Source: Mantis religiosa (Eukaryota; Arthropoda; Insecta; Mantodea; Mantidae). Taken from it: 64,000 bases of DNA. Below the pieces are notes generated by a model. The model saw nothing but the letters and a program-made list of their open reading frames with translations, was not told the origin of the DNA and ran no database searches. Shown piece by piece: positions 35,175-46,160 of this stretch. The DNA lies in contig CM060952.1 in NCBI GenBank assembly GCA_030765055.1, positions 175,196,518 to 175,260,517 of the forward strand, read 5' to 3'. A program made the position numbers and the translations under genes. Numbering within the stretch: position 1 is the stretch's first letter; each line of letters begins with the position of its first letter.

Positions 35175-36504
35175 TATTCCAACTGCAATTTCTAAGTAAA
35201 TAAAAATGAAAAATATAGCTCAAACGAATATTATACTGAAATATTTTGTGATTTCTGTCCTTGGGGGTGATTGATTAAGGACTCTGATTAAAGTATTATG
35301 ATTGTAAAATTGTGGTGTATTAGGGAATTATCTACAGTGGACAGTAATTAGAGCAAGACAAGTATAGAGCTTAATATAACACACGATTTATATGGCATTA
35401 AGCGAACCGTAATATTCGCCACTGAATATTTGAATTTTTGGGGTTGAGTGTCCGTTGGTCATCCATCTGTAAAAGATGGAATATAATGCAGCAGCTTTTC
35501 GTCCCTTTAAGAAATAATTTTTATGTCAATGTGTGTCAGATAATAGCTAGTCAGTGCTACCGCCTTATGATATTGAACTATTAATCAAAGGTCTCTACGA
35601 ATATTTGAAGCCTATAACTCTTTGTTGTTCATTCTGATGTAGAAAGTTATTGCATTCACGAAATCCTTTTGTGGATTAGAAATGAATTTTGTGTTGCTTG
35701 TTCTATTGACATAATGGCTGATGCTGTTAGATAAGATTGTAATCTTGCAGATACCCTGTGAGCGGGTCCATTTACAGTATAATCCATGTATCACGGTCTC
35801 TGGACTACGTGCACTGTAGCTTTTCTTCAGTCTTGACTGGCAGCCGCAGCTTGATCGTGCTATGAGACCGCACTATTCCCATGTGGTTCACTGCAGACAT
35901 TCTGCTCCTGCTGGACAGTTTGATGGCTTCCGGCGCAGCTATCCTTCACCAAAAGTCTCCATTTGCTATTCATTACCTCAGTGAGGTTAAAGGACACTTC
36001 GTCAGCCCCTTCCTGTTCTAGTGTTCTGCAAAGTCGCTGCTTAATCATTAGTGCAGTACGTTAATTTGAATCCTCATTGTTGCATTTATTTCTTTTGTTC
36101 GTTATAATTAATGCATTACATTTTCCCCTATAAACTGTATACTAGCAATTCTTACAAATTCTGTTTGCAACAGAAATAAAAATCTCACAATCCTAAGTGA
36201 AGAAGCTTCCTTTAAAGTTAATTCAAATAATTGCATACTTAAAAACATATTGTTAGGTAGCGAAAAACAAACATTAAATGAATTAACATTTGAAGCAGTT
36301 CAAATTATTTTAATTACCCGTAAATTATGCAAAAGTTTAAATGCTTATTTGTAGCAGTTAGAAGAATACATGAGCTTAAAATTCTCTATATTGCATCTCT
36401 ATAAGTACCCAGCCCCTTAAGGGCACAAAAACTACGTTGTGCGCCCGAATCTGAATCACAGATTATTTGGTTGAAAGTAAATGTAATAATTCAAATATTC
36501 AATA
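35175..36504. other. unassigned stretch
   Basis: A GC-richer island at 35760-36050 contains a 62-codon minus frame (35860-36048) with no recognised domain. The remainder is AT-rich. Confidence 0.4.
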
Positions 36505-36925
36505 TTCAAACAGCATGGAATCCCAGAAAGAGTGCTTGTTATCGTTAACGACATGCCTTTTCATAATACAGGAGAGGATTTAGAAATACCGCATAAACAA
36601 CACGGTAAAGGAAAAAATGGGGAAAAAATTACGCAGTTACACCTCTCTCTACTATCTTTGAATGTAACACCAAGACATAGAGACAGTCCCCTATCTTCGT
36701 GTTAGATTCAATATTGGTTGTTACAAAGGCATGAATTTCCCATTAACGATTAAAAAATGCAACAAAATATTGAACTACGAAACACTACAGACTGCAATAA
36801 ATACAATAATATCATGCAGCAAAGAGTCAATCTGGAAAAGAGGCCTCAAATATAAACAGAATCCAAATGGACCTCTTCTTGCTTATCATGCTACATTCTA
36901 GCCTTATTTTGGCACAAGTTATACA
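36505..36925 (+). pseudogene. possible gypsy integrase remnant
   Basis: HGIPERVLVIVNDMPFHNT resembles the integrase core (HGIP..V.SD.G..F), with the catalytic Asp region shifted, and a later GLKYKQNPNGPLLAYHATF resembles the post-core region (K....DPYLALL.YR.TP). The intervening sequence is decayed with frameshifts. Weak but two-point support on one strand. Confidence 0.5.
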
Positions 36926-37360
36926 GAAAACAAAAACATATTTATTACTCTGTACTAAAATGTGAAATACAATTCTCATAGTTTGTTAAACACTGCAGCT
37001 TAGATCCCAAATAGCACTTAAGTCTCTTTACTTAAAATATATGCTGAATTACAATTAATATAAAATAAAATTCAGCTCATTCAAACATTCATACCAACCT
37101 TCCATTGAAAGACATCTAATAGAGTTTGATTTTTACTTTTAATTTTGCTTTAAAATAACGCTTGGTTTGTATCTTGGCTTAGCTTTTTCAGCGCATGATT
37201 ATATTGTTATTATAAATATAATATATTCCTTTAAAGTATTCATCCCTTTAAAATATTTATCCATTTATCTATAAAAATTGTAGCTCACTTAAGAATATGT
37301 GGAGTTTAGCATACTTCGTGGCAGTCATAGCTGAACCTGGAAAATAGAGTACAGTAATGT
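36926..37360. other. unassigned AT-rich stretch
   Basis: Nothing recognised. Confidence 0.5.
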
Positions 37361-37815
<455 letters not shown>

Positions 37816-38334
37816 CCATTGTAAAACTGATTATTTACTCACTTATTTTTCATGCCCTTGTCCTTCATATGCAGTATGAATAAATAGTTCGAATGGCAAC
37901 AATAGATAATTATGTGTTAATAATTAACAATACTATCATAATCACAATAATAATATAACAAAATTTATATTATCTTGACTTTATAAGTGGATATTAGCAG
38001 TTATGTTTTACAATCTGGCATTACATTAATTCTATATATTAATTAATTATTTCTACATTCATATAATAATTATCACTTCAGCAATTATTGGGGCAACTGA
38101 AGGTGTTAATCAGATTTCCTTTCGCAAATATTTTCCAATTAATCTATTTATATTTTGATCAATAGTTGTAACTCTAATTCTGTTAACATGTACTTTAAAA
38201 GACGTGAAAATTGAAGTACATCCAGTAAGAACTAAAACTGCAGTATGTAAAAACCAACAAATGCTATAGAGCATAATAAATAACCTTTTCACAGTTTCCA
38301 GTATATATTAGTATAATCTACTATATAGTCGCGG
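37816..38334. other. unassigned AT-rich stretch
   Basis: Nothing recognised. Confidence 0.5.
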
Positions 38335-38675
38335 TTCTGCACCGTGGCATAGCGGCCAAAGGCAGCATGCCTTGATCCCTGGCCACGTAAAGCGGCCCGG
38401 GTTCGATCCCACCCATGTGGTGGGGATTTTACGTCTCGGGTATAGGACCGGTTCTCACTCAGCATCGTGAGGAAAGCGAGGAGCTTACGCTAGATAAGCG
38501 GTCCTGGTCACGGAAACCAACATTCCGGCTGGGGGATGCCGAGATGCTGACCACATCTCCCCGTATCGGTTGGATGACCGTCCACCTCTGGTGTACATAA
38601 TTGGGCATGAGGCCGGCAGTCGGGTTGGTAGGCCTTGGCCTTCTAAGGGCTGATGTGCCAGTGGTTAACTTTTAA
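38335..38675 (+). mobile_element. tRNA-derived SINE, family B, copy 2
   Basis: TGCACCGTGGCATAGCGGCC (box A), CGGGTTCGATCCCACC (box B), then the shared body GGGTATAGGACCGGTTC, GAGATGCTGACCACATC and CAGTCGGGTTGGTAGGC. An LTR begins 7 bp beyond its 3' end. Confidence 0.9.
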
Positions 38676-38681
38676 CTATAT

Positions 38682-39068
38682 TGTCGCGACTGGCGGCCGA
38701 CGCACACAAAGTGGTAGACAGTGCAGCATCTGACGAACCGGATAAAATTAGATCACTGAAAGATTCGTGTTTCGTCTGGTAATTTCTGTAACAGTGAATA
38801 AAGAACATTCCACAAACGTCTAGTAATACGAGGAGCTATATAAGAGAAGCTGCGACTCGCCAACAGTCGTAAATTGGATTCGTGTGCCTGCAACTGTAAT
38901 TTGAAAGTGAACACTTGCTTGTGGTCAAACGACCCTGTCGATTTTAATTGTGTATCTTACGTAATTCAGCTACTGTAAGGGTTGACAAAAGTGTGTTTCT
39001 ACGGAAATAAAAAGCATTTTGAATTTCTGGAACTTGAACTTTTAATTCTACGAACCTACAAAGTCACA
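38682..39068 (+). mobile_element. gypsy 5' LTR
   Basis: TGTCGCGACTGGCGGCCGAC to ACCTACAAAGTCACA, 387 bp, with TATATAAGAG near 38840 as a promoter-like box. It is preceded by ATAT (38678-38681) and followed by a tRNA-Leu-type primer site. Its 3' end matches the solo LTR at 5798-6366. Confidence 0.88.
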
Positions 39069-39070
39069 AT

Positions 39071-39088
39071 TGGTGTCAGGAGTGGGAT
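39071..39088 (+). promoter_or_regulatory. primer-binding site, tRNA-Leu type
   Basis: TGGTGTCAGGAGTGGGAT is complementary to the 3' end common in tRNA-Leu (..CCCACTCCTGACACCA). It sits 2 nt after the LTR, where reverse transcription would be primed. Confidence 0.85.
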
Positions 39089-39096
39089 ATTCGACA

Positions 39097-39810
39097 ATGG
39101 ACGCTGCATTGGAAAAGTTTTTGGAGAAAATGGAAGAAGTGAAGGCCGAATTAACAAGGAAGACGGAAACGGCAAATAACAACCTGGCCGCGGAACTGAA
39201 AGAAATGAAGACGACGAATGACACCCTCGCTGCGAAGACAGAAGCTGCAATCAACAAACTGGCCCCGACGATGACTGCAATGAAGGCCGAAATAACTACA
39301 GAAAGGAAAGCGGTGAACGACAGTTAAGTGCAGAGGTTCTACTCCCATTAGTCCTAGACCCGTAGTATCAAGGACCCGGGCATCCTTCTACCCGGGAGTG
39401 ATGGATACTCCGGAACTCTTTCCATAGGGCAATATCTTGAGTCTAAAAAGCCCCTCGCTGAGCACAGCGTCAAGACGGGATGGAAGTGGATACGCCACTT
39501 AAGCGCGTCAACCCCTCAGGGAAGACTACCAAAAACCTTAGTGGGGCCGGCTGGTGATCTACTAGCTCTGCAGGCTAGTACCGTTAGAGGTACCACGAGT
39601 GCTATGGTTCCGCAGCCCCCGCACCTCGGCAGCTGAAGGGGACGGATCCCTTCCCCTACGGGAAGCGGTGAGCGACAGTCTGGCTACAGAAATAAAGGCC
39701 GAATGATCTGAAATGAAGGCTACGAACGAAGCCCTAGCCGCCAAATTTGAGGAGCAGTTGGCCGGCGTAAGGGAGGACGTCACGGATTTCGGCGAGAGCG
39801 TCGAAGACCT
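39097..39810 (+). pseudogene. gypsy gag N-terminal coiled-coil region, interrupted
   Basis: ATG at 39097 gives MDAALEKFLEKMEEVKAELT with Lys/Glu/Ala heptad-like repeats (AAELKEMKTTNDTLAAKTEA), stopped at 39325-39327 where a 336 bp insertion begins. The frame resumes after 39680 (EMKATNEALAAKFEEQLAGV, REDVTDFGESVEDL). The same module occurs at 44489-44750 (LAAKFEKQLVGVRDDVTEL), so both belong to one gypsy family. The CCHC nucleocapsid and pol are missing: the coding sequence runs into an inverted LTR fragment at 39812. Confidence 0.8.
39325..39660. mobile_element. 336 bp insertion in gag, 19 bp direct repeats
   Basis: Flanked by GAAAGCGGTGAACGACAGT (39306-39324) and GGAAGCGGTGAGCGACAGT (39661-39679), which look like a target duplication. 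The insert is GC-rich (GGACCCGGGCATCCTTCTAC, AAGACGGGATGGAAGTGG) with no coding sense and no poly(A). A gag-internal repeat is an alternative source of the flanks. Confidence 0.55.
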
Positions 39811-39811
39811 G

Positions 39812-40000
39812 GCGAGTTGCGGCTTCCATTATATGGCACCTCGTATTTCTAGACGTTTGTGGAATGTTCTTTATTCACTGTTTCAGAAATTACCAGACGA
39901 AACACGTACTTTTCAGTAATCTAACTTCATATATTTCGGCAAGCCTTTTATCTACCCGTTGCACTATCTGCCCCCTTTGTGTCCAACAATTCAGTGACTG
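39812..40000 (-). mobile_element. inverted partial copy of the gypsy LTR
   Basis: GGCGAGTTGCGGCTTC, CTAGACGTTTGTGGAATG and TTACCAGACGAAACACG are the reverse complement of 38700-38865 in the 5' LTR, diverging toward the far end (GCACTATCTGCCCCC). Confidence 0.85.
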
Positions 40001-40702
40001 GTGGTGAAGGGTACCCATTAATAAAACGCAGAATGTTGTATTATCTAAAATAAACTGAAACTTCAAAGTTATTTTTTCTAAAATATACGTTGTACCACTA
40101 GAAAACTAATAGAATTAAATGACTTATCTAACATTAATAACATTCCGCAAAAAATCCTGTATTAAGAATTTTATATATGATTTACAAGTGAGATATCTTG
40201 AGGACTCGTAAGTTAAATTTGACATGACTACTATTACTGAAACAAACTTGTTGGACTGTAAAATAGCAAGAGATAGCGGTAGCAGGTTTTTGTTTACCTT
40301 AAAGAGGTAATTGTTATTTAGTGCATGCCCCGTGTAATTACATCGTTTGTCTGACTGCGGGCCGAGGTTCAGCAAGCTGGGAGATCGATGATCGAATTTT
40401 TAACAAGCCCTGCACACTTGAAGCCAGGAACCTTAGCTAATTTGCTTGCTCTTTGTTCTACTTGCATTACAGTAAATGTGTTCTTTTAATGGTGCTATCT
40501 ATAAAGAAGGGATAGAAACGACCATTTGCATACCTTGGATCCTCACTACCTCAATTTTCCATTCAGATCTCCTACACAATTCCTAATTTATCTTCAGTCT
40601 TAACTGTAATAAATGTTGAATTTGAATTCTTAGTTTCATGCTCTACAAGTAACAACACGTTCATTGACATCATTCACTACAATTATAACGCAGGGAATAA
40701 GA
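40001..40702. other. unassigned stretch
   Basis: Nothing recognised; an 83-codon minus frame at 40124-40375 has no domain. Confidence 0.45.
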
Positions 40703-41697
40703 AAATATCATATGAAAAAGCATTTGATCATGTAAATAGGAAAAAACAAAAATTGTGGGAAATCATGACTCGAAGAGGCTACCCAAATCAACTCATTAAA
40801 GTTCTAAAATCTATATATAAGAACACAACAATCCGGATTTATATTAGAAATGGAATGTATAGTAAATGGCTACATACAAATCAAGGTGTAAGACAGGGTT
40901 GCAGTTTGTCTCCTATCTTATTCATAATTTATATAGATGATCTGATTAGAGAGTGGATGTTTAAGATTAACGGAGGCATTCATCTTGCACCAAATTTTAT
41001 TCTTAAGACGATGCTACTTGCGGATGACCAAATAATTATAAGTAAAACTGAAGACGAGCTGCAAAGAGCAGTACATATTTTACTGTAAGAATTATAACTT
41101 CAAAATTTCCACAAATAAAAACAAAAACAATGGCGTTTCGAGGTAAAGATACTATTAGAACCAAAATAGTAATTGATGATATTATCCTAGAGCAAGTTAC
41201 GGGTTTTAAATATTTGGGAACATATGTCAGTTATAAATATGAAAATGATTTTAAAAATAAATTAGCAATGTTTCAACAAATATGCGGGATAATAAATAGA
41301 AGCCTAAAAACTAAAACCAGAAAAGAAACACGGATGAAATTTTGTAAAGTTATGGCTGTGCCTGGTTTTTTTTTTTGGTTCTGAAACACGGACATTAACA
41401 AAAGCAGACAAACGCAAGATACAGGCTGCCGAAATGAGATTTTTAAGAGCAGTAAAGGGATGTACTCTTTTAGATAAAATTCCAAATGAAAAAATAAGAG
41501 AAGATTTAGTTCATTAGAAGAGAAAATAATATATTATAGAAATGAATGGAGAGAGCATATTGAGAGAATGCCGAGAGATAGGATCCCAAGAAGAGTTATA
41601 AACTATAAACCTAGAGGAAAGAGTCATCTGGGAAGACTACGAAAACAATGGTCAGACATGTTTTAAGCCGGATCAGGCAGCATTGCCTAGCCCTTGT
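40703..41697 (+). pseudogene. LINE reverse transcriptase and C-terminus, broken
   Basis: Starts within RT: SYEKAFDHVNR, then frame 40753-41088 with RRGYPNQLIKVLKSIYKNTT, GVRQGCSLSPILFIIYIDDL (RT motif 4) and LLADDQIIISKTEDEL (the ADD catalytic box). Frame 41130-41384 gives GFKYLGTYVSYKYEN and RKETRMKFCKVMAVPG. A T-run causes a frameshift, then GSETWTLTKADKRKIQAAEM, RFLRAVKGCT and KPRGKSHLGRLRKQW. The endonuclease and RT fingers are missing (5' truncation, usual for LINEs). It is the longest of three copies in the window and ends in a GAA tail. Confidence 0.92.
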
Positions 41698-41700
41698 TGT

Positions 41701-42091
41701 GAAGAAGAAGAAGAAGAAGAAGAAGTAGAAGAAGAAGAAGAAGAAGAAGAAGAAGAAGAAGAAGAAGAAGAAGAAGAAGAGGAGGAGGAGGAGGAGGAGG
41801 AGGAGGAGGAGGAGGAGGAGGAGGAGGAGGAGGAGGAGGAGGAGGAGGAGGAGGAGGAGGAGGAGGAGGAGGAGGAGGAGGAGGAGGAGGAGGAGGAGGA
41901 GGAGGAGGAGGAGGAGGAGGAGGAGGAGGAGGAGGAGGAGGAGGAGGAGGAGGAGGAGGAGGAGGAGGAGGAGGAGGAGGAGGAGGAGGAGGAGGAGGAG
42001 GAGGAGGAGGAGGAGGAGGAGGAGGAGGAGGAGGAGGAGGAGGAGGAGGAGGAGGAGGAGGAGGAGGAGGAGGAGGAGGAGGAGGAGGAGG
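41701..42091 (+). repeat. (GAA)n-(GAG)n array grown from LINE tail
   Basis: GAA with one GTA to 41779, then about 104 GAG triplets to 42091. It begins exactly at the LINE 3' end. Confidence 0.95.
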
Positions 42092-43830
42092 GAGGTGGTC
42101 TCCGGTTTTCAATTCTTTTTTTCCACATGCAAAGAATACTTTTATATAAAATTCTAAATTATTGAACCCGGGAACTCCGTTCATTGTGTTAGATAGGGGT
42201 AAGTTGTCTAACAGAAGGGCTCACACGATTGAAGTAGAGCACCGGATCATTGTGAATGTACCATGACTCCTAAGAAGAAGAGATAAAGGGAGAGAACCCA
42301 GGTTGACAACTACCCATGAAGATAGGATCAAGAATGCGTGGGGCCCCTAACGATTCCATTAGGCCACCGTCTAACTAGGCGTTAGCTAACTGGAGTTTCT
42401 TTTGACCAATAAAAGCTTCCAAGAAGGTACTCCAGAGGCCATCCAAACTCCAGGAAAAGTCATTCTATGGTACACACTCCATCAGCTGCGGCCAGCAGCT
42501 GATCATGAAATCTTGAAGCGATGAAAGCTAATGATGGGGAAAGAAAGTGATGAAAAATGGTAGTAGAAGTGAAAGCAATCCAGCATTCGCTCACTATTCG
42601 CACAGTCATTGCTCTGCCAGTAACACCTGTGTCCCACATTTTGGGAGATGGTGGGCTATATCCACGATAATAAATACGTTTGATTTGCCTATTTCCTTGG
42701 TTATTTCTTGTTGCTAGGACAATACTGGGCTGGCTTCTTTCATCCACGGCCTCCTTTCCTTAACTGCTTCACTTCGTTCCTCTCTCATCTTTCACGTTGT
42801 TTGTGGGTATGGTGATTCGGCCATATGCGGCAGATAGTGCGGGTGCTTCCACTGTGTAATTCTTCCGAGGCCCCAGTCGTAGTGTGCCTGGCGGTTATTT
42901 GTGAATCTGTTAGGGAATTATGTACATTTTTGTGTTTTGCTTGGTTCCCGCCCAACGCCGACCACTGTTTCCCTTTGTCTCTTTCCACTGGTGTAATATA
43001 TACATGTCACAATAAATACATGTTAGGTTGCGGTGCAACAAAGTTTTTATAGAAATACAGAAAATTGATTCACTAATTATATACATTGGATTTCTGAATT
43101 ATTTGCTATTGCAAATGATTGATGCATTTCTCAGAGTGAACTGCGAACTCCTTCAGAAGTGACAGAACTGATGTTTCTTGCAGAAACAAATACAAGGTAG
43201 CCAAGGTTTTAACAAATTTAAAAACAATGGTGACCTGTGACTTAAACGTTCTGAACGCTGAGGTAAACCTATTGGCAGTCTACTTAAAACTCAACTTGTA
43301 AATTGATTGTACTTTAGTAAATAATACAAGTTGTTTATGATTATTAATAATTATTATTTCTAATTATTATCAATATCGTCATCATTATTGCAGTGATACA
43401 TTGATATTTTATCTTTCCTTAAACAGACTGTATTGCAGAGATTGAGGTTTTCAACAATAGGATCCAAGCCAATCTCACACTTCATTCTAATAGAAACAGT
43501 TGCACCATTGATTCGTTCGCGTTGCTGTCGTCGCTTGTCGCTGCAGTGTAAGGATAGATTAAACCTGCAAGTAGGCAATTGTACATTTTGAAACTGTAGG
43601 CATCGTACATCAGGCATAGATAAAGACATTATGGAACATTTACTATAATATTAACAATCCTCCCTAAAAGTGCAACCTATGTGACAACGTGAGAAATGCA
43701 AATCACAGAAGCTATTATTTGAATAAATGTGTATTGAAGGGAAATATTAATGTCAGTGTACATTACAAATTGGTTAGTATTATTTATGGAGATTGGTTAA
43801 TATTGTCGCCGAGGCATTATTATGTTACTG
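42092..43830. other. unassigned stretch
   Basis: 42100-43050 is GC-richer, with a 95-codon minus frame (42460-42747) and others that show no domain; 43050-43830 is AT-rich. No element ends recognised. Confidence 0.4.
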
Positions 43831-44066
43831 CCGGCCCGTGCGTAGGTAACCGCTAGGCGCTTGCCAAGAGGAGGCGGGGAGGAGAAGAGACAGTGATCTC
43901 TGGATGATTTTTTTCCTTTCCTTTTCGCTTATTTATACCCGAGGCATTGTGTCTCGAAAGAAGTCGAAGTTTCAAGGCCTTTCACGGCGGCACGTTGACG
44001 CCATCCCCTTGATTGGCACTGAGTGCTGTCAGCTGACGTATAGATGACGGCCTCATCGCGGACGGT

Positions 44067-44480
44067 TGGGTGAGAGAGAAATCCTGCCGTGGGCTTGTGG
44101 ACACCGGGGCAGCCTTGACCACCACCAGACCTGTCGAAGCCAGAGGTTTGCCGTCCAGAAAACCGAGTCGACCATACCAGCTAGTGGCGGCATCTGGCGA
44201 CACCTTGCCTGAGGAGAGGGAGGCCCTGCTGCAGTTGGCATGGGGCGGAGTGCCGTGCATCTGCGGGTGTTAGTCGCGGAGGTGGCTGAGGAGGTGATAT
44301 GGGATTGGATGCCCTCAGGAGCCACAAGGTGATGGTCGACGTCGGCAGGAAGGTCCTGCTGCTCAATAGAGAAGAGGTGATACTCCGGCACCCCCGAAGA
44401 ACGTCTTGGAAACTCCAAGGTAATTCTGAGGCAAAACGTGTTGTTCCCGCGAGAAGCGAGGCGGTGTTGACGGCGCGACT
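44067..44480 (+). pseudogene. gypsy aspartic protease region, broken
   Basis: GLVDTGAALTTTRPVEARGL carries the DTG-type active site of retroviral-type proteases, followed by PSRPYQLVAASGDTLPEERE and, after a frameshift, GLDALRSHKVMVDVGRKVLL with LLNREEV, which corresponds to the second half of the fold (LGLD.LR...). Intact relatives release gag-pol products. The downstream PARSEAVLTARLES joins the next module. It is upstream of gag here, the reverse of normal gypsy order. Confidence 0.8.
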
Positions 44481-44488
44481 GGAAAGCT

Positions 44489-44750
44489 GTGAACAAGGCC
44501 CTCGCCGCCAAATTTGAGAAGCAGTTGGTTGGCGTGAGGGATGACGTCACGGAGCTGGACAAGCGGATGGGTCAAGTGGACAAGCGCATCGAAAACCTGG
44601 CAATCCGCGTTAACAACCTAGAGAGAAAGGCCGACAGCAGCACCAAGTGCCTGAACGCCATGGTGGAGGACATTGTCGGCAGAAGGTTGAAGGATCTGAA
44701 TGCCGACGCGTCGGCACGCGACACAATTTCTGCGCGCGTCAAACCACCAA
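44489..44750 (+). pseudogene. gypsy gag fragment
   Basis: LAAKFEKQLVGVRDDVTELD, KRIENLAIRVNNLERKADSS, LNAMVEDIVGRRLKDLNADA, SARDTISARVKPP. A predicted coiled coil lies in the first half. It matches the gag at 39741-39800 and extends further C-terminal, then is cut where the capsid domain should start. Confidence 0.82.
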
Positions 44751-44761
44751 AGAACACCGGC

Positions 44762-44890
44762 CTTATGTGCCGACGGAAGACGCCGTAAGCGCTTTCCAGC
44801 AGCTGAAGCAAACACTTTGCAGTGCTCCTATTTTGGGATTCCCACAACCAGGCGGCGCCTTCATTGTGGACACCGACAATAGGGGAAGGA
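44762..44890 (+). pseudogene. gypsy RT/RNase H junction fragment
   Basis: PTEDAVSAFQQLKQTLCSAP then ILGFPQPGGAFIVDTDN is the thumb-to-RNase H start of gypsy pol (F..LK..L..AP.L..P.....F...TD). It is joined directly to gag with some 1.5-2 kb of pol missing. It runs out after TDN, before the RNase H catalytic residues. Confidence 0.85.
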
Positions 44891-44943
44891 AAATAATTGT
44901 GCAAACATTTATCGGCGCCTAGCGTTCGCCTACGCACGGGCCG

Positions 44944-45516
44944 AAAGCGGCACAAAAATGCCTCGGCGACCAATATCATTACTGATGTATTTTCAGAAAA
45001 ATATCCACTATATACTGCATAGTAAAAGCGCATTCATTTTCATAACTTTACTATTTACGAAAGGCCCTAAAGATATTATATATATATAAGTTGTAAGATT
45101 TCACACTATAATACAGTTTAACGTTATCGGAAGTATCTAAAGAGAGAACCAATATTAAGTTAGTAATAATTAACATCAAAGCTCTAGAAACGATAATATT
45201 GCAGCATTAATAATTCATTAAATAATATACATATTGGTAACTTTGATTACTTTTAGACCGTGTAATGGAGTTTACAAGTACTAAAATAATTAAAGCTCAC
45301 ACTACCATTAATAATAAAGAGGTATAAAATAAAAGCTTTACAAATTATGGATGAAAAAGTTAGTAACTCAATTAGTTGAGCATTTCATTACAACAGTAAA
45401 ATGAATTTTACGGAACAAAGAACAAAAATTAAATGAAACGATATTAGGCAAATATTCACGTCCTTTATCAAAAAGTTGCCTTTTCCCGATCAAATAAATT
45501 TAACAATTTGTATAAT
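44944..45516. other. unassigned AT-rich stretch
   Basis: Nothing recognised. Confidence 0.5.
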
Positions 45517-46160
45517 ACTTCTTCTTCTTCACTTCATGGCATAGGCAATCAAATGCCTGTTCCGCCTTCGAAGTGCTCCAGCCATCGTTTCCTGGGTCTG
45601 CCCACCGATCTCCTACCTCTAGGATGCTACTGTAATATTTGTTTTGTAAGTCTATTATCCGGCATTCTTTCAACATGTTCCTTCCATTTTTGTTTGAGAT
45701 CTTTTAACCTATCATTCATACTAAAAATGTCCAGCTCTTCTCTTCTCTTTTCATTTCTTATTAAGTCCCTCTTCGTGCATCCTTTCACACTTCTCAAGAA
45801 TTTCATTTCTGAAGCCTGTATTTTACTCTGTTGTTTTTTAGTTAACGTCCAAGTATCATTTCCGTATGTCAGTATAGGTACAGCCATAACTTTGTGGAAC
45901 ATTAACTTTGTTTCTAAATTTTCTGTTTATTGTTCCACACACTCTTTGAAATTTGCATATTTTATTGTAGATATATTCCATGTTATAACTAACATCAGTT
46001 CCCAAGTAGTTAAAATGGCTTACCTGTTCAACGCAACGATTATTTATAACTATTTTTGTTCTAATTGGCTCTTTTCCAATGAATGCCATTACCCTCGATT
46101 TTATAAATGAAATTTTCATATCATATTGCTTACATGCCTCTACAAAATTACAAACTGGCG
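45517..46160 (-). pseudogene. LINE ORF2 C-terminal part with GAA tail
   Basis: Minus frame 46119-45856 reads KISFIKSRVMAFIGKEPIRT, NYLGTDVSYNMEYI, KFQRVCGTINRKFRNK. Frame 45902-45627 reads HKVMAVPILTYGNDTWTLTK, KIQASEMKFLRSVKGCTKRD, LKQKWKEHVERMPDNRL. A frameshift separates them. The GAA tail is at 45517-45532 (as CTT). Same family as 24633-25165 and 40703-41697. Confidence 0.92.

Larger units (their letters stand above)
43831..44943. mobile_element. inverted-repeat-bounded block holding gypsy pieces
   Basis: The left end CCGGCCCGTGCGTAGGTAAC (43831-43860) is mirrored at the right end (44915-44943; reverse strand CGGCCCGTGCGTAGGCGAAC). Between them lie gypsy protease, gag and RNase H fragments in an order unlike the parent. 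The terminal repeats suggest a DNA transposon (hAT-like ends possible); target duplication not resolved. Confidence 0.65.

Noticed and set aside
41673..42184. Poly-Glu, poly-Ser and poly-Pro frames
   Set aside because: Translation of the GAG array that grew from the LINE tail.
45508..46110. A 200-codon plus-strand frame with hydrophobic stretches
   Set aside because: It is the antisense shadow of the LINE on the minus strand, which has clear homology.
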